Shown in pieces: positions 24,201 to 31,129 of a stretch of DNA of 36,812 nucleotides; the stretch's first letter is position 1; each line of letters begins with the position of its first letter. A program made the position numbers and the translations under genes. The notes under the pieces are model-generated. The model was given only the letters and a program-made list of their open reading frames with translations. It had not been told where the DNA came from and ran no database searches. Location of the stretch: positions 1 through 36,812 of the forward strand of contig CALJRU010000044.1 of the NCBI GenBank assembly GCA_937976375.1, read 5' to 3'. This DNA is from an uncultured Peptococcaceae bacterium. GTDB taxonomy: Bacteria > Bacillota > Peptococcia > Peptococcales > Peptococcaceae.

Positions 24201-24843
24201 AATCATCTTCATATTTACTTTTAATGCGATAGCTCAGTGCTTCTAAGCTCACTGCCAGATCAACTTGGCGAATCTCAATATTTTCACATGGCACCAACGA
24301 CGATGGAGAAAAATTCATGATCCCTTTGATCTTTGTCCCGCAAAGGATATCCGCTACATCCTGGGCAGAGGATTCTGGCACAGCCAGCACAGCAATATCC
24401 ACATCGTTTTCTTCAATATATTCAACCAATTTTGTGATTGGCAAAATTGGCAAACCATTAAGCGTCATACCGATTTTGTTGACATCATTATCAAATGCCG
24501 CTGAGATCTTAAAACCTCTTTTTTCAAAACCAGCATAATGCGTCAAAGCACTGCCAAGGTTCCCTGCGCCAATCAGGATCATCCGCCATTGACGATCCAA
24601 GCCAAGAATTTCCTTAATAATATTATTGAGACTTGTCACATTGTAACCAACACCACGCATGCCAAAATCACCAAAGTACGCCAAATCTTTGCGCACCTGC
24701 GCTGGTGTTCCCTGCACACCCTGAGCAATCTCAACAGAAGACACTTTCTGTACATGCAGTCTTTCCATCTTACTCAGATATCTTGAATACAATGACAATC
24801 TTGTAATGGTCGCTTCAGGAATCTTCTCTGTTTTCATGATCAT
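24199..24843 (-). CDS. rex: Redox-sensing repressor Rex
   Basis: Winged-helix repressor that senses the NADH/NAD+ ratio through a C-terminal Rossmann domain. The N-terminal domain reads IPEATITRLSLYSRYLSKME, then EIAQGVQGTPAQVRKDLAYFG, a hallmark of Rex. The dinucleotide motif is LIGAGNLGSALTHYAGF (GxGxxG), followed by VDIAVLAVPE. Length about 212-214 aa is normal. Two starts compete: ATG 24843 (GGGGG 5 nt upstream, used here) and ATG 24837. Its promoter is TTGCAC-17-TATGAT. The flavodiiron gene diverges from it, and Rex typically controls fermentative and redox genes in anaerobes. No clear Rex operator was found in the shared intergenic region. Confidence 0.95.
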   Translation of the reverse strand: MIMKTEKIPEATITRLSLYSRYLSKMERLHVQKVSSVEIAQGVQGTPAQVRKDLAYFGDFGMRGVGYNVTSLNNIIKEILGLDRQWRMILIGAGNLGSALTHYAGFEKRGFKISAAFDNDVNKIGMTLNGLPILPITKLVEYIEENDVDIAVLAVPESSAQDVADILCGTKIKGIMNFSPSSLVPCENIEIRQVDLAVSLEALSYRIKSKYEDD

Positions 24844-24882
24844 CTTCACCCCCAGTACACCAAATCTTATTCTCTTATTATA

Positions 24883-24911
24883 ATCATATCGAATGCTTTT
24901 CTTCTGTGCAA
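24883..24911 (-). promoter_or_regulatory. Promoter of rex
   Basis: TTGCAC (24906-24911), 17-nt spacer, TATGAT (24883-24888) on the minus strand, about 40 nt upstream of the start codon. Confidence 0.75.
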
Positions 24912-25026
24912 GAATCTTTGATAAAAAAAGCACAAAGTAAATTTATAGACTCCAATTTAAAATCCGCTTAAATAATACCCGCTTCTGTCATATATATACA
25001 ATTTTAATTACAAACTCTTATTGACC

Positions 25027-25056
25027 GGTTGAAATACAACCATTTTATGTTAGAAT
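25027..25056 (+). promoter_or_regulatory. Flavodiiron gene promoter with a small palindrome
   Basis: TTGAAA (25029-25034), 16-nt spacer, TAGAAT (25051-25056). An inverted repeat GGTTG-N5-CAACC (25027-25041) overlaps the -35 box. This is a candidate operator; it does not match the Rex consensus as I know it. Confidence 0.6.
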
Positions 25057-25112
25057 AAGGGGTAGCGAAAAAGCAAATAATATACGACCATTACCAAAGG
25101 AGAGATCATTTC

Positions 25113-26297
25113 ATGAAAATCGCTGACAACGTTTATTATGTCGGTGTTTCCAACCCTACGCTGCGCGTGTTCGACATCATCATGGCTACCGAATATGGTA
25201 CCACTTACAACTCTTACCTCGTTCAAGGTTCTGAAAAAACCGCATTGATCGATGGTGCCCACAAAGGTTTCGAAAATCTTTTTGTAGAAAATGTTGAAGC
25301 CATCACTGACTTCAAGAACATTGACTACATGGTTGTCAACCATACCGAACCAGACCACTCTGGTGCCATCCGCCTGGTCATCGAACACAACCCTGATATC
25401 GTTGTTTACGGCACTGCAGCTTGCCTAAAAAACCTTGACAACATCGTTCGTATGCCATTCAATCGTGTTGCTGTCAAGGATGGCGATACCCTCGAACTCG
25501 GCGGCAAGACTTTGACGTTCTGCGTCAGCCCTAACATCCACTGGCCAGATACCATGATGACCTACCTTGCTGAAGACAAAATTCTCTTTAGCTGCGACTT
25601 CCTCGGTGCACACTATGCTGAACCAACCATGTATGTGCACAAAGCTTATAAGAAAAACCTGTATGAAAAAGAATTCAAGGTTTACTACGATGCCATCATG
25701 GGGCCATTTGCAAAATTCGTTTTGCGCGCACTTGACCGTATCAAAGACCTTGACATCGCATTGGTTTGCCCAAGCCACGGTCCAATGATTGCCGGCGACG
25801 ATATTAAAGTTGCAATGGATACCTATCGCAAGTGGGCAACCCCTGAAGAAAAAACCGACAAGACAGTTGCTATCTACTATGTATCCGCTTATGGCTACAC
25901 CAGACAAATGTGCCAGTATTTGGCTGACAAACTCAGTGCAAAAGGCATCGTTGTTTCTGCTTTCGATGTCATTAAGACCGATGCTGCAGAAATCGCTGCA
26001 CACCTCGAAGACGACTGCCTCGTATTCGGTTCCCCTACCCTGAACCGTGCAGCTCTGAAGCCAGTTCTCGACGTTATCAGCTGCATTGACGCAGTATCTG
26101 CTGCTGGCCGTCCATACGCTACCCTCGGCTGCTTTGGCTGGAGCGGCGAAGCTTGCGCACAGCTCAACGACCGTTGCAACAGCATCAAGATGAAACAAGT
26201 TGGTGAAAGCGTACGTTCTCAGTTCACCCCAACTGATGAAATCTATGCTCAGCTTGATACCCTCGCTGATCAAATCGCTGAAACCATCAACAAGTAA
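25113..26297 (+). CDS. Class A flavodiiron protein (FprA-type)
   Basis: Reduces oxygen to water or nitric oxide to nitrous oxide, protecting anaerobes. The N-terminal metallo-beta-lactamase-like domain carries the diiron ligands: NHTEPDHSGA gives His77, Glu79, Asp81 and His82; further ligands are in PNIHWPD, SCDFLGAH and PSHGPM. The C-terminal flavodoxin domain begins with AIYYVSAYGYTRQMCQYLA and contains FGSPTLNRAALKPV. There is no rubredoxin or flavin-reductase extension, hence class A at 394 aa. Strong Shine-Dalgarno AAGGAG before ATG. Codon choice (many C-ending codons) suggests strong expression. It has its own promoter and terminator and diverges from rex. Confidence 0.96.
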   Translation: MKIADNVYYVGVSNPTLRVFDIIMATEYGTTYNSYLVQGSEKTALIDGAHKGFENLFVENVEAITDFKNIDYMVVNHTEPDHSGAIRLVIEHNPDIVVYGTAACLKNLDNIVRMPFNRVAVKDGDTLELGGKTLTFCVSPNIHWPDTMMTYLAEDKILFSCDFLGAHYAEPTMYVHKAYKKNLYEKEFKVYYDAIMGPFAKFVLRALDRIKDLDIALVCPSHGPMIAGDDIKVAMDTYRKWATPEEKTDKTVAIYYVSAYGYTRQMCQYLADKLSAKGIVVSAFDVIKTDAAEIAAHLEDDCLVFGSPTLNRAALKPVLDVISCIDAVSAAGRPYATLGCFGWSGEACAQLNDRCNSIKMKQVGESVRSQFTPTDEIYAQLDTLADQIAETINK

Positions 26298-26309
26298 GCC
26301 ATTTTCTGA

Positions 26310-26340
26310 CACCTCGGATCTTAATCCGAGGTGTTTTTTT
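26310..26340 (+). terminator. Terminator of the flavodiiron gene
   Basis: Perfect 10-bp stem (26310-26319 with 26324-26333), 4-nt loop, then at least seven Us. Confidence 0.93.
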
Positions 26341-26342
26341 AT

Positions 26343-26371
26343 TTGCTTTATGCGCCATTTTTCGTTATAGT
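26343..26371 (+). promoter_or_regulatory. Promoter of tyrS
   Basis: TTGCTT (26343-26348), 17-nt spacer, TATAGT (26366-26371), directly after the preceding terminator. The resulting leader is only about 35 nt, too short for a tyrosine T-box. Confidence 0.7.
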
Positions 26372-26383
26372 GATAGGAGCACT

Positions 26384-26458
26384 ATGACTATTTTGGAGGT
26401 ATCAGAATATAATGGAACGAAACGTTTACGATGTGCTGACAGAACGCGGCTACATTGA
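26384..26458 (+). CDS. Possible short upstream ORF overlapping tyrS
   Basis: ATG at 26384 with AGGAG 4 nt upstream opens a 24-codon frame that ends 47 nt inside tyrS in another frame. The tyrS Shine-Dalgarno (GGAGG, 26395-26399) lies inside it, 12 nt before the tyrS ATG, which is longer than usual. Translation of this frame could influence tyrS initiation, but it may be chance. Confidence 0.2.
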   Translation: MTILEVSEYNGTKRLRCADRTRLH

Positions 26459-27644
26459 ACAAGCTACCCACCCTGATGAAATCCGTGAGCTTCTTGGCAA
26501 AGAGAAGGTCACCTTTTATATTGGTTTTGACCCAACTGCCGACAGTCTGCATGTCGGTCATTATATCCAGTTCATGGTTATGCAGCATATGCAGCAGCAC
26601 GGCCATCGTCCGATCTTCCTCGCTGGCGGCGGCACCGGCATGATCGGCGATCCATCTGGACGCAGCGATATGCGTCGCGTGATGACCATTGATCAGATCG
26701 ACGACAATGTCAATCATTTCAAAAAGCAAGCGGAACGTTTTATTGATTTTTCCGATGGCAAAGCACTGTTACTGAACAATGCCGACTGGCTGCGCAAACT
26801 CAACTACATCGAATTTTTGCGTGATTATGGCGCCTATTTTTCAATCAATCGCATGATCAATGCAGAATGCTACAAATCCCGCATGGAACAAGGCCTGACC
26901 TTCCTTGAATTCAACTACATGGTCATGCAGTCCTACGATTTTCTGCATCTGTACCGCAATTACAACTGCAAACTCGAATTCGGCGGCAACGACCAATGGA
27001 GCAACATCATCGGCGGGGTCGAACTGATTCGCCGCGCCGATCAGGGTGAAGCGTACGGCCTCACCTTCAAGCTGCTCACCAACAGCGAGGGCAAGAAGAT
27101 GGGCAAAACAGCCAACGGTGCCGTTTGGCTCGATGCTGATAAAATGAAGCCATACGACTTCTATCAATACTGGCGCAACGTGGACGACAAAGACGTGCGC
27201 AACTGCCTCTCCCTGCTGACCTTCCTGCCTATGGAAGAAGTGGATCGTCTCTCCAATTTGGAAGGCGCAGAAATCAATAAAGCCAAAGAGGTGCTCGCCT
27301 TCGAAGTGACCAAAAACGTTCATGGTACTGAAGCTGCCGAAGAAGCCCAAAAAGCTGCACGCGCCCTCTTTGCCGGTGGTGGTCAGGAAGGTTCCATTCC
27401 TACCACGCAAATGGCTGCATCTGACTTTGACGGTGATGGCATTGGCTTGCTCAATCTGCTCAAACAAGTCGGCCTGACTTCAACCACCAGTGAAGGACGC
27501 CGCCTCGTTGAACAGGGTGGCGTGTCCTTAAACGATGTCGCTGTCAGCGACGTTCACTACAATGTCACCAAAAAAGATTTTGCTGATGGCCAATTAAAGA
27601 TTCGCAAAGGCAAAAAGAAATTCCATCTTATTGAATTACAATAA
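26412..27644 (+). CDS. tyrS: Tyrosyl-tRNA synthetase
   Basis: Class I synthetase charging tRNA-Tyr. The HIGH box is HVGHY (47-51) after YIGFDPTADSL; tyrosine-binding QSYDFLHLYRNYNCKLEFGGNDQW follows; the KMSKS loop is KMGKT (near 232). The C-terminal S4 RNA-binding domain covers about the last 65 residues (LLNLLKQVGLTSTTSEGRRL, LKIRKGKKKFHLIEL). Length 410 aa is typical. Own promoter and terminator, so it is a single-gene unit. No T-box leader, unlike many Bacillota tyrS genes. Confidence 0.96.
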   Translation: MERNVYDVLTERGYIEQATHPDEIRELLGKEKVTFYIGFDPTADSLHVGHYIQFMVMQHMQQHGHRPIFLAGGGTGMIGDPSGRSDMRRVMTIDQIDDNVNHFKKQAERFIDFSDGKALLLNNADWLRKLNYIEFLRDYGAYFSINRMINAECYKSRMEQGLTFLEFNYMVMQSYDFLHLYRNYNCKLEFGGNDQWSNIIGGVELIRRADQGEAYGLTFKLLTNSEGKKMGKTANGAVWLDADKMKPYDFYQYWRNVDDKDVRNCLSLLTFLPMEEVDRLSNLEGAEINKAKEVLAFEVTKNVHGTEAAEEAQKAARALFAGGGQEGSIPTTQMAASDFDGDGIGLLNLLKQVGLTSTTSEGRRLVEQGGVSLNDVAVSDVHYNVTKKDFADGQLKIRKGKKKFHLIELQ

Positions 27645-27663
27645 GTGTTTTGCTATGAAAAAC

Positions 27664-27710
27664 AGTGGCAGACAGTATGACGTGCCATCATCTGTCGGCC
27701 ACTATTTTTT
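27664..27710 (+). terminator. Terminator of tyrS
   Basis: A 12-bp stem with one mismatch (27664-27675 with 27692-27703) and a 16-nt loop, then A and six Us. Confidence 0.82.
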
Positions 27711-27723
27711 CGCAAAAATTTCA

Positions 27724-27751
27724 CAAAAAAAGAAAGTCTTCCCGACTTCCT
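27724..27751 (-). terminator. Terminator of the convergent LysR gene
   Basis: Short stem of about 7 bp (27733-27751) with a 5-nt loop, followed on the minus strand by a run of seven to eight Us (27724-27731). Convergent with the tyrS terminator. Confidence 0.65.
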
Positions 27752-27760
27752 TTTTGATCA

Positions 27761-28669
27761 TTAAGTATTTGGTTCACCATATTGTTTTAATTTGTCGATA
27801 TACACACGACCCAATTCCGATAATTCCTGTTTTTCGCTCAGGATATAGCCAATGCTCATTACTTCATCTTCTGCCAAAGGTATGCCAACAATCTTTGTTC
27901 CCTGTAAATAACGTGGGAAGAAACCATTGGAAATGGTATAAGCATCCGTTCCCAAAAGAAGGTTCACCAAACTCCCCGTATCTGTAATCCGTATGCTCTT
28001 ATCATTGGAAAGGTCCCCATACAGCTCATCAGAAAAATGAGCATGGTCTTCCTTGCCCTGCATAAAGTTAATTCGGGGATAACGCTGAAGTTCTTCAAGC
28101 TGCACGCAGCTTTGCTCTGCCAATGGATGCGAAGCACGAACAAACACCTGTGGCTTTACGGTAAACAACTCATAAAACGACAGTTTGTTTTCTTCTAAGG
28201 TTTTACGCATGGCCTGTTCATTTTCACGACTTACATAGATGATCCCAAGATCGCTAAATCGATTCTTGACATCATCCAAAATCTGATGCACCGTGGTTTC
28301 GTGAAGAATGAATTCGAAACGTTCTTTGCCAAACTCTTCGACGATGTCCACAAATGCATTGGTCGAAAAGACATACTGTGGCGAAGACACGCCAAAACGA
28401 ATCTTTCCCGGTGTATGGGAAATATATTTATCCTCTAACAGCTCCATTTGACGCAGCACCTGCCGCGCGTAACCAACAAACTCCATCCCTTCCGGCGTTA
28501 CAACAATTCCGGCACGACTACGAATGAAGATGGTGATTCCCACCTCTTCTTCTATGTCTTTGATGGCATTTGATAAACTTGGCTGCGAAATATACAATTT
28601 TTTAGCTGCTTCTGTAATAGTGCCATTTTCCACAACGGAAACGATATATTTTAATTGCTGGATCGTCAC
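27761..28669 (-). CDS. LysR-family transcriptional regulator
   Basis: Full-length regulator (302 aa from this start). The N-terminal winged helix is clear (TIQQLKYIVSVVENGTITEAA, then SQPSLSNAIKDIEEEVGITIF and RSRAGIVVTPEG). A linker helix and a two-lobe effector domain (about 90-295; KIRFGVSSPQYVFS, then ASHPLAEQSC) follow. The GTG at 28669 is preferred over ATG 28684: it gives the family-typical start TIQQLKYIV and has GGGTGA upstream, while the ATG has only an AT repeat before it. A -10 TATAAT lies at 28708-28713. Convergent with tyrS; the nearest divergent gene is over 500 nt away past the 45-codon ORF, so its target is not obvious. Confidence 0.92.
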   Translation of the reverse strand: MTIQQLKYIVSVVENGTITEAAKKLYISQPSLSNAIKDIEEEVGITIFIRSRAGIVVTPEGMEFVGYARQVLRQMELLEDKYISHTPGKIRFGVSSPQYVFSTNAFVDIVEEFGKERFEFILHETTVHQILDDVKNRFSDLGIIYVSRENEQAMRKTLEENKLSFYELFTVKPQVFVRASHPLAEQSCVQLEELQRYPRINFMQGKEDHAHFSDELYGDLSNDKSIRITDTGSLVNLLLGTDAYTISNGFFPRYLQGTKIVGIPLAEDEVMSIGYILSEKQELSELGRVYIDKLKQYGEPNT

Positions 28670-28891
28670 ATGATCACCCGCCATTTATATATATATATTC
28701 TATTATTATTATAGCGCAGTTGTTTTCGCTGTTCTATTCTTGAAGATTCTGGCAATTAACGTTATTTTTTGAAAGTTCGGGTGCTTTTCAACCACACCAA
28801 GGGTACACTTTCAGTCGTGTTATGACCAAAATATAATTATAAGTAAAAATTATCTTTTATGGACATGAAAAAAGTGTTATACTATAACCGT

Positions 28892-29029
28892 TCAATCTTT
28901 ATGGGAGGCCGCGTCGTCCGCTTCTTCAGCGGCATCAGCCTGCGCGAATAATGTCATCAGTCCTTGCAGAAGATCATCTTTACAGGATGTTTCCTGACAA
29001 TCTTCTCTCTGTTGTTCTTTTTCGCTCAT
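28892..29029 (-). CDS. Small acidic protein, 45 aa
   Basis: A short frame with a textbook Shine-Dalgarno (AAAGGAGG, 7 nt before ATG 29029) and a promoter upstream. The product starts MSEKEQQREDCQETSCKDD, continues with a short hydrophobic-amphipathic helix (LLQGLMTLFAQADAA), and ends in an acidic tail. Nearly a third of residues are Asp or Glu; there are two cysteines (residues 11 and 16) and no signal peptide or membrane segment. I do not recognise it. It lies back to back with the folate operon leader, with overlapping promoters, so shared control is possible. A weak 6-bp AT-rich hairpin with a T-run (about 28868-28886) may terminate it. Confidence 0.6.
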   Translation of the reverse strand: MSEKEQQREDCQETSCKDDLLQGLMTLFAQADAAEEADDAASHKD

Positions 29030-29064
29030 GATAACGCCTCCTTTCTTTAACAATCTTTTAACTT

Positions 29065-29093
29065 ATTATCCCACGCCAATGACAATAAGACAA
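29065..29093 (-). promoter_or_regulatory. Promoter of the 45-aa gene
   Basis: TTGTCT (29088-29093), 17-nt spacer, GATAAT (29065-29070) on the minus strand. The -35 box occupies the same bases as the proposed plus-strand -35 of the folate leader. Confidence 0.6.
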
Positions 29094-29116
29094 GGTCTGC
29101 ATGCGGGGAATATTAT
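29087..29116 (+). promoter_or_regulatory. Candidate promoter of the folate operon leader
   Basis: AAGACA (29087-29092), 18-nt spacer, TATTAT (29111-29116). The -35 is only partly conserved. The predicted start is near 29123, leaving a leader of about 150 nt before folC. It overlaps the divergent promoter of the 45-aa gene. Confidence 0.45.
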
Positions 29117-29122
29117 ATCCAT

Positions 29123-29261
29123 GATCTTAGTCCCTGTGCGTTCCAATTTGGATAAGTGTCAACAGACGAGGGAGTGCTGTTGAACGAAAGGCACTCATGT
29201 CTGCGATACACCGGACGCTCCCATGATCATTCTACACTTCCTCAAAAGGAAGTGTTTTTTT
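29123..29261 (+). promoter_or_regulatory. Riboswitch-like leader of the folate operon
   Basis: The leader folds into nested stems: GCGTTC/GGACGC (29138-29143 with 29213-29218), GTGT/ACAC (29156-29159 with 29208-29211), CAGAC/GTCTG (29163-29167 with 29199-29203) and GAGTGC/GCACTC (29172-29177 with 29191-29196), closing a 13-nt loop. GGGAGTG (29170-29176) can alternatively pair with CGCTCCC (29216-29222), pseudoknot-like. GAGGGAGTG (29168-29176) can also pair over 9 bp (one G-U) with CACTTCCTC (29235-29243), the 5' arm of the terminator that follows. CAACAG/CTGTTG (29160-29165 with 29177-29182) would present exactly that segment in a loop. The same segment thus switches between aptamer-like and antiterminator pairing. 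Given the genes, a tetrahydrofolate sensor is the natural guess; I could not match it to the THF-I or THF-II consensus by eye. Confidence 0.65.
29234..29261 (+). terminator. Leader terminator (expression platform) before folC
   Basis: Perfect 9-bp stem ACACTTCCT/AGGAAGTGT (29234-29242 with 29247-29255), 4-nt loop, seven Us. The folC Shine-Dalgarno (GGAGG, 29264-29268) follows at once. There is no gene upstream on this strand to terminate, which supports a regulatory role. Confidence 0.88.
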
Positions 29262-29273
29262 ATGGAGGAAATT

Positions 29274-30578
29274 ATGAACTACAAAGAAGCAAAACAGACC
29301 CTCGAGAAGTACGCTTCTCTCGGTTCTGTCTATGGACTTGACGGTATCACGCGGCTTATGGAGGCTCTTGGGCGCCCTGAAAGACAGCTCAAAGTGATCC
29401 ATGTCGCTGGCACCAATGGCAAAGGGTCCACAGTAACAACACTGGCCGCCATATTAGAAGCCTGCGGTTATCACACAGCTACCTATACCTCTCCGGAAGT
29501 GAGCACTTATCTTGATCGTTTCCGCATTGGCGGCGTACCAGCAGATGAAGCGGTGTTCACAACCGCTTTCGAAAAGGTGGAAGCAGCTTGTCTATCCATC
29601 GTTTCTGCCGGGCATCCTCATCCCACCATTTTTGAAATGGAGCTGGCCATCGCCTACTTGATCGCCATCGCTTGCCAGGCAGAAGTCATGGTCCAGGAAA
29701 CAGGGCTTGGCGGCCGATTGGATGCCACCAACGTTGTAGAAAAACCTCAGATGGTGGTCTTCACCGCCATCGGCATGGACCACATGCAATTTCTTGGCAA
29801 CACACCAGAAGCCATCGCCGCTGAAAAAGCTGGCATCATCAAAGAAGGCGTTCCTGTTGTTGCTTACGACAACGGCACTGCAATCAACGCTGTCATCGCC
29901 AACACAGCCGCTGCACATCATGCCGCCTGCCATTTTTCCTCCCTCCAAAAATGCCAAGTCGTCGCTCGCGACCTCGACGGACAAAGCATCCTCTTCGACG
30001 GCAGCCTTTATCATTACCCATTGATCGGCATTCATCAAGTGCGCAACTTTGCACTCATCATGGAAACTGTACAGGCACTGCGCAGCGAAGGATGGCATTT
30101 GCCAGTCTCTACCGTTCAAGAAGCCTTAGACAATGTCCGCTGGCCTGGTCGCTTTGAAGTGGTCTGCAAAAAGCCAGTCATCGTTTTAGATGGCGCACAC
30201 AATCCACAAGCAGCAGCCGCATTGGCAGAAACAGTACAAACTTGGTTTCCTGATCAATCGGTGCATTTTCTCATGCATATCTTCAAAGACAAAGATGCTC
30301 GCGGCATCCTCAAAGCCATTGCGCCGGTCTGCTGCCATCTCACCTTAACAACCATCGACAACGAACGTTCCGCCGATCCAGCAGTGCTGCGTGAAACAGC
30401 CATGCAATTTATTGCGCCAGAAAACATCACACTGGAGAAAGATTTTGAAGCAGCGGTTCACACTTGTCTTAACACACTTCGCGAAAACGACGTACTTATC
30501 ATTTGCGGCTCCCTCTCTCACCTGGAAAGATCACGCCGCGTACTCTCTCACTACGAAAGGATTGACGTGCAATGGTAA
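29274..30578 (+). CDS. folC: Bifunctional folylpolyglutamate/dihydrofolate synthase
   Basis: ATP-dependent ligase adding glutamate to dihydropteroate and to folates. The P-loop HVAGTNGKGSTVTTLAAILE (about residues 46-65) and the downstream TSPEVSTYLDRFRIGG are family hallmarks; GLGGRLDATNVV, FTAIGMDHMQFLGNT, and LDGAHNPQAAAALAE complete the central and C-terminal domains. Length 434 aa is normal. The ATG at 29274 has GGAGG 5 nt upstream; in-frame ATGs further up overlap the terminator. First gene of the folate operon; folE starts 7 nt before its stop, so the two are coupled. Confidence 0.95.
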   Translation: MNYKEAKQTLEKYASLGSVYGLDGITRLMEALGRPERQLKVIHVAGTNGKGSTVTTLAAILEACGYHTATYTSPEVSTYLDRFRIGGVPADEAVFTTAFEKVEAACLSIVSAGHPHPTIFEMELAIAYLIAIACQAEVMVQETGLGGRLDATNVVEKPQMVVFTAIGMDHMQFLGNTPEAIAAEKAGIIKEGVPVVAYDNGTAINAVIANTAAAHHAACHFSSLQKCQVVARDLDGQSILFDGSLYHYPLIGIHQVRNFALIMETVQALRSEGWHLPVSTVQEALDNVRWPGRFEVVCKKPVIVLDGAHNPQAAAALAETVQTWFPDQSVHFLMHIFKDKDARGILKAIAPVCCHLTLTTIDNERSADPAVLRETAMQFIAPENITLEKDFEAAVHTCLNTLRENDVLIICGSLSHLERSRRVLSHYERIDVQW

Positions 30579-31129
30579 ACATTGAAAAAACAGAAAAAGC
30601 CATCCGCGATCTGCTCATCGCCATCGGCGAAGACCCTGATCGTCCAGGTTTAATTGAAACACCAAAACGCTGTGCAAAAATGTACGAGGAACTTCTGAGC
30701 GGCATGGATCATGATGCTGAAGAACATCTCTCCAAACAGTTTGATGTGCCTCATTCAGAATTTCTTCTCGAAAAAGACATCCCTTTCTATTCTCTGTGCG
30801 AACACCATCTGCTGCCCTTCTTCGGCAAAGCGCATATCGCTTATTTGCCAAAGGATCGTGTCGTTGGGCTCAGCAAGCTGGCACGCACCGTTGAAGTGTA
30901 TGCGCGCCGCCTTCAGCTGCAGGAGCAAATGACCAGCCAAATTGCTGACGACATCATGACTTACCTTGATGCCCGCGGCGTTATGGTGGTCATTGAAGCC
31001 GAACATCTCTGCATGACCATGCGTGGTGTCAAAAAGCCTGGCGCAAAAACACTCACCATTGCCTGCCGCGGTGAATTTGAAACCGATCCTGAACTCAAGC
31101 AGACCTGCCTCAGTCTGATTCGCGCATGA
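30572..31129 (+). CDS. folE: GTP cyclohydrolase I
   Basis: Converts GTP to 7,8-dihydroneopterin triphosphate, the entry step of folate synthesis. Zinc-site residues are seen in YSLCEHHLLPFFGKAHIAYLP (Cys and His-His) and EAEHLCMTMRGVKKPGAKT (second Cys). Length 185 aa is typical of the homodecameric FolE I. Overlaps the end of folC by 7 nt and the start of the HD gene by 4 nt (ATGA). Confidence 0.97.
   Translation: MVNIEKTEKAIRDLLIAIGEDPDRPGLIETPKRCAKMYEELLSGMDHDAEEHLSKQFDVPHSEFLLEKDIPFYSLCEHHLLPFFGKAHIAYLPKDRVVGLSKLARTVEVYARRLQLQEQMTSQIADDIMTYLDARGVMVVIEAEHLCMTMRGVKKPGAKTLTIACRGEFETDPELKQTCLSLIRA

Noticed and set aside
24844..25112. Rex operator between rex and the flavodiiron gene
   Set aside because: Looked for a TTGTGA/TTGTTAA-type inverted repeat and found none convincing.
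29156..29341. 61-codon frame starting at 29156 across the folate leader
   Set aside because: It runs through the leader stems and terminator and into folC in another frame, without a Shine-Dalgarno; the RNA-structure explanation is better.
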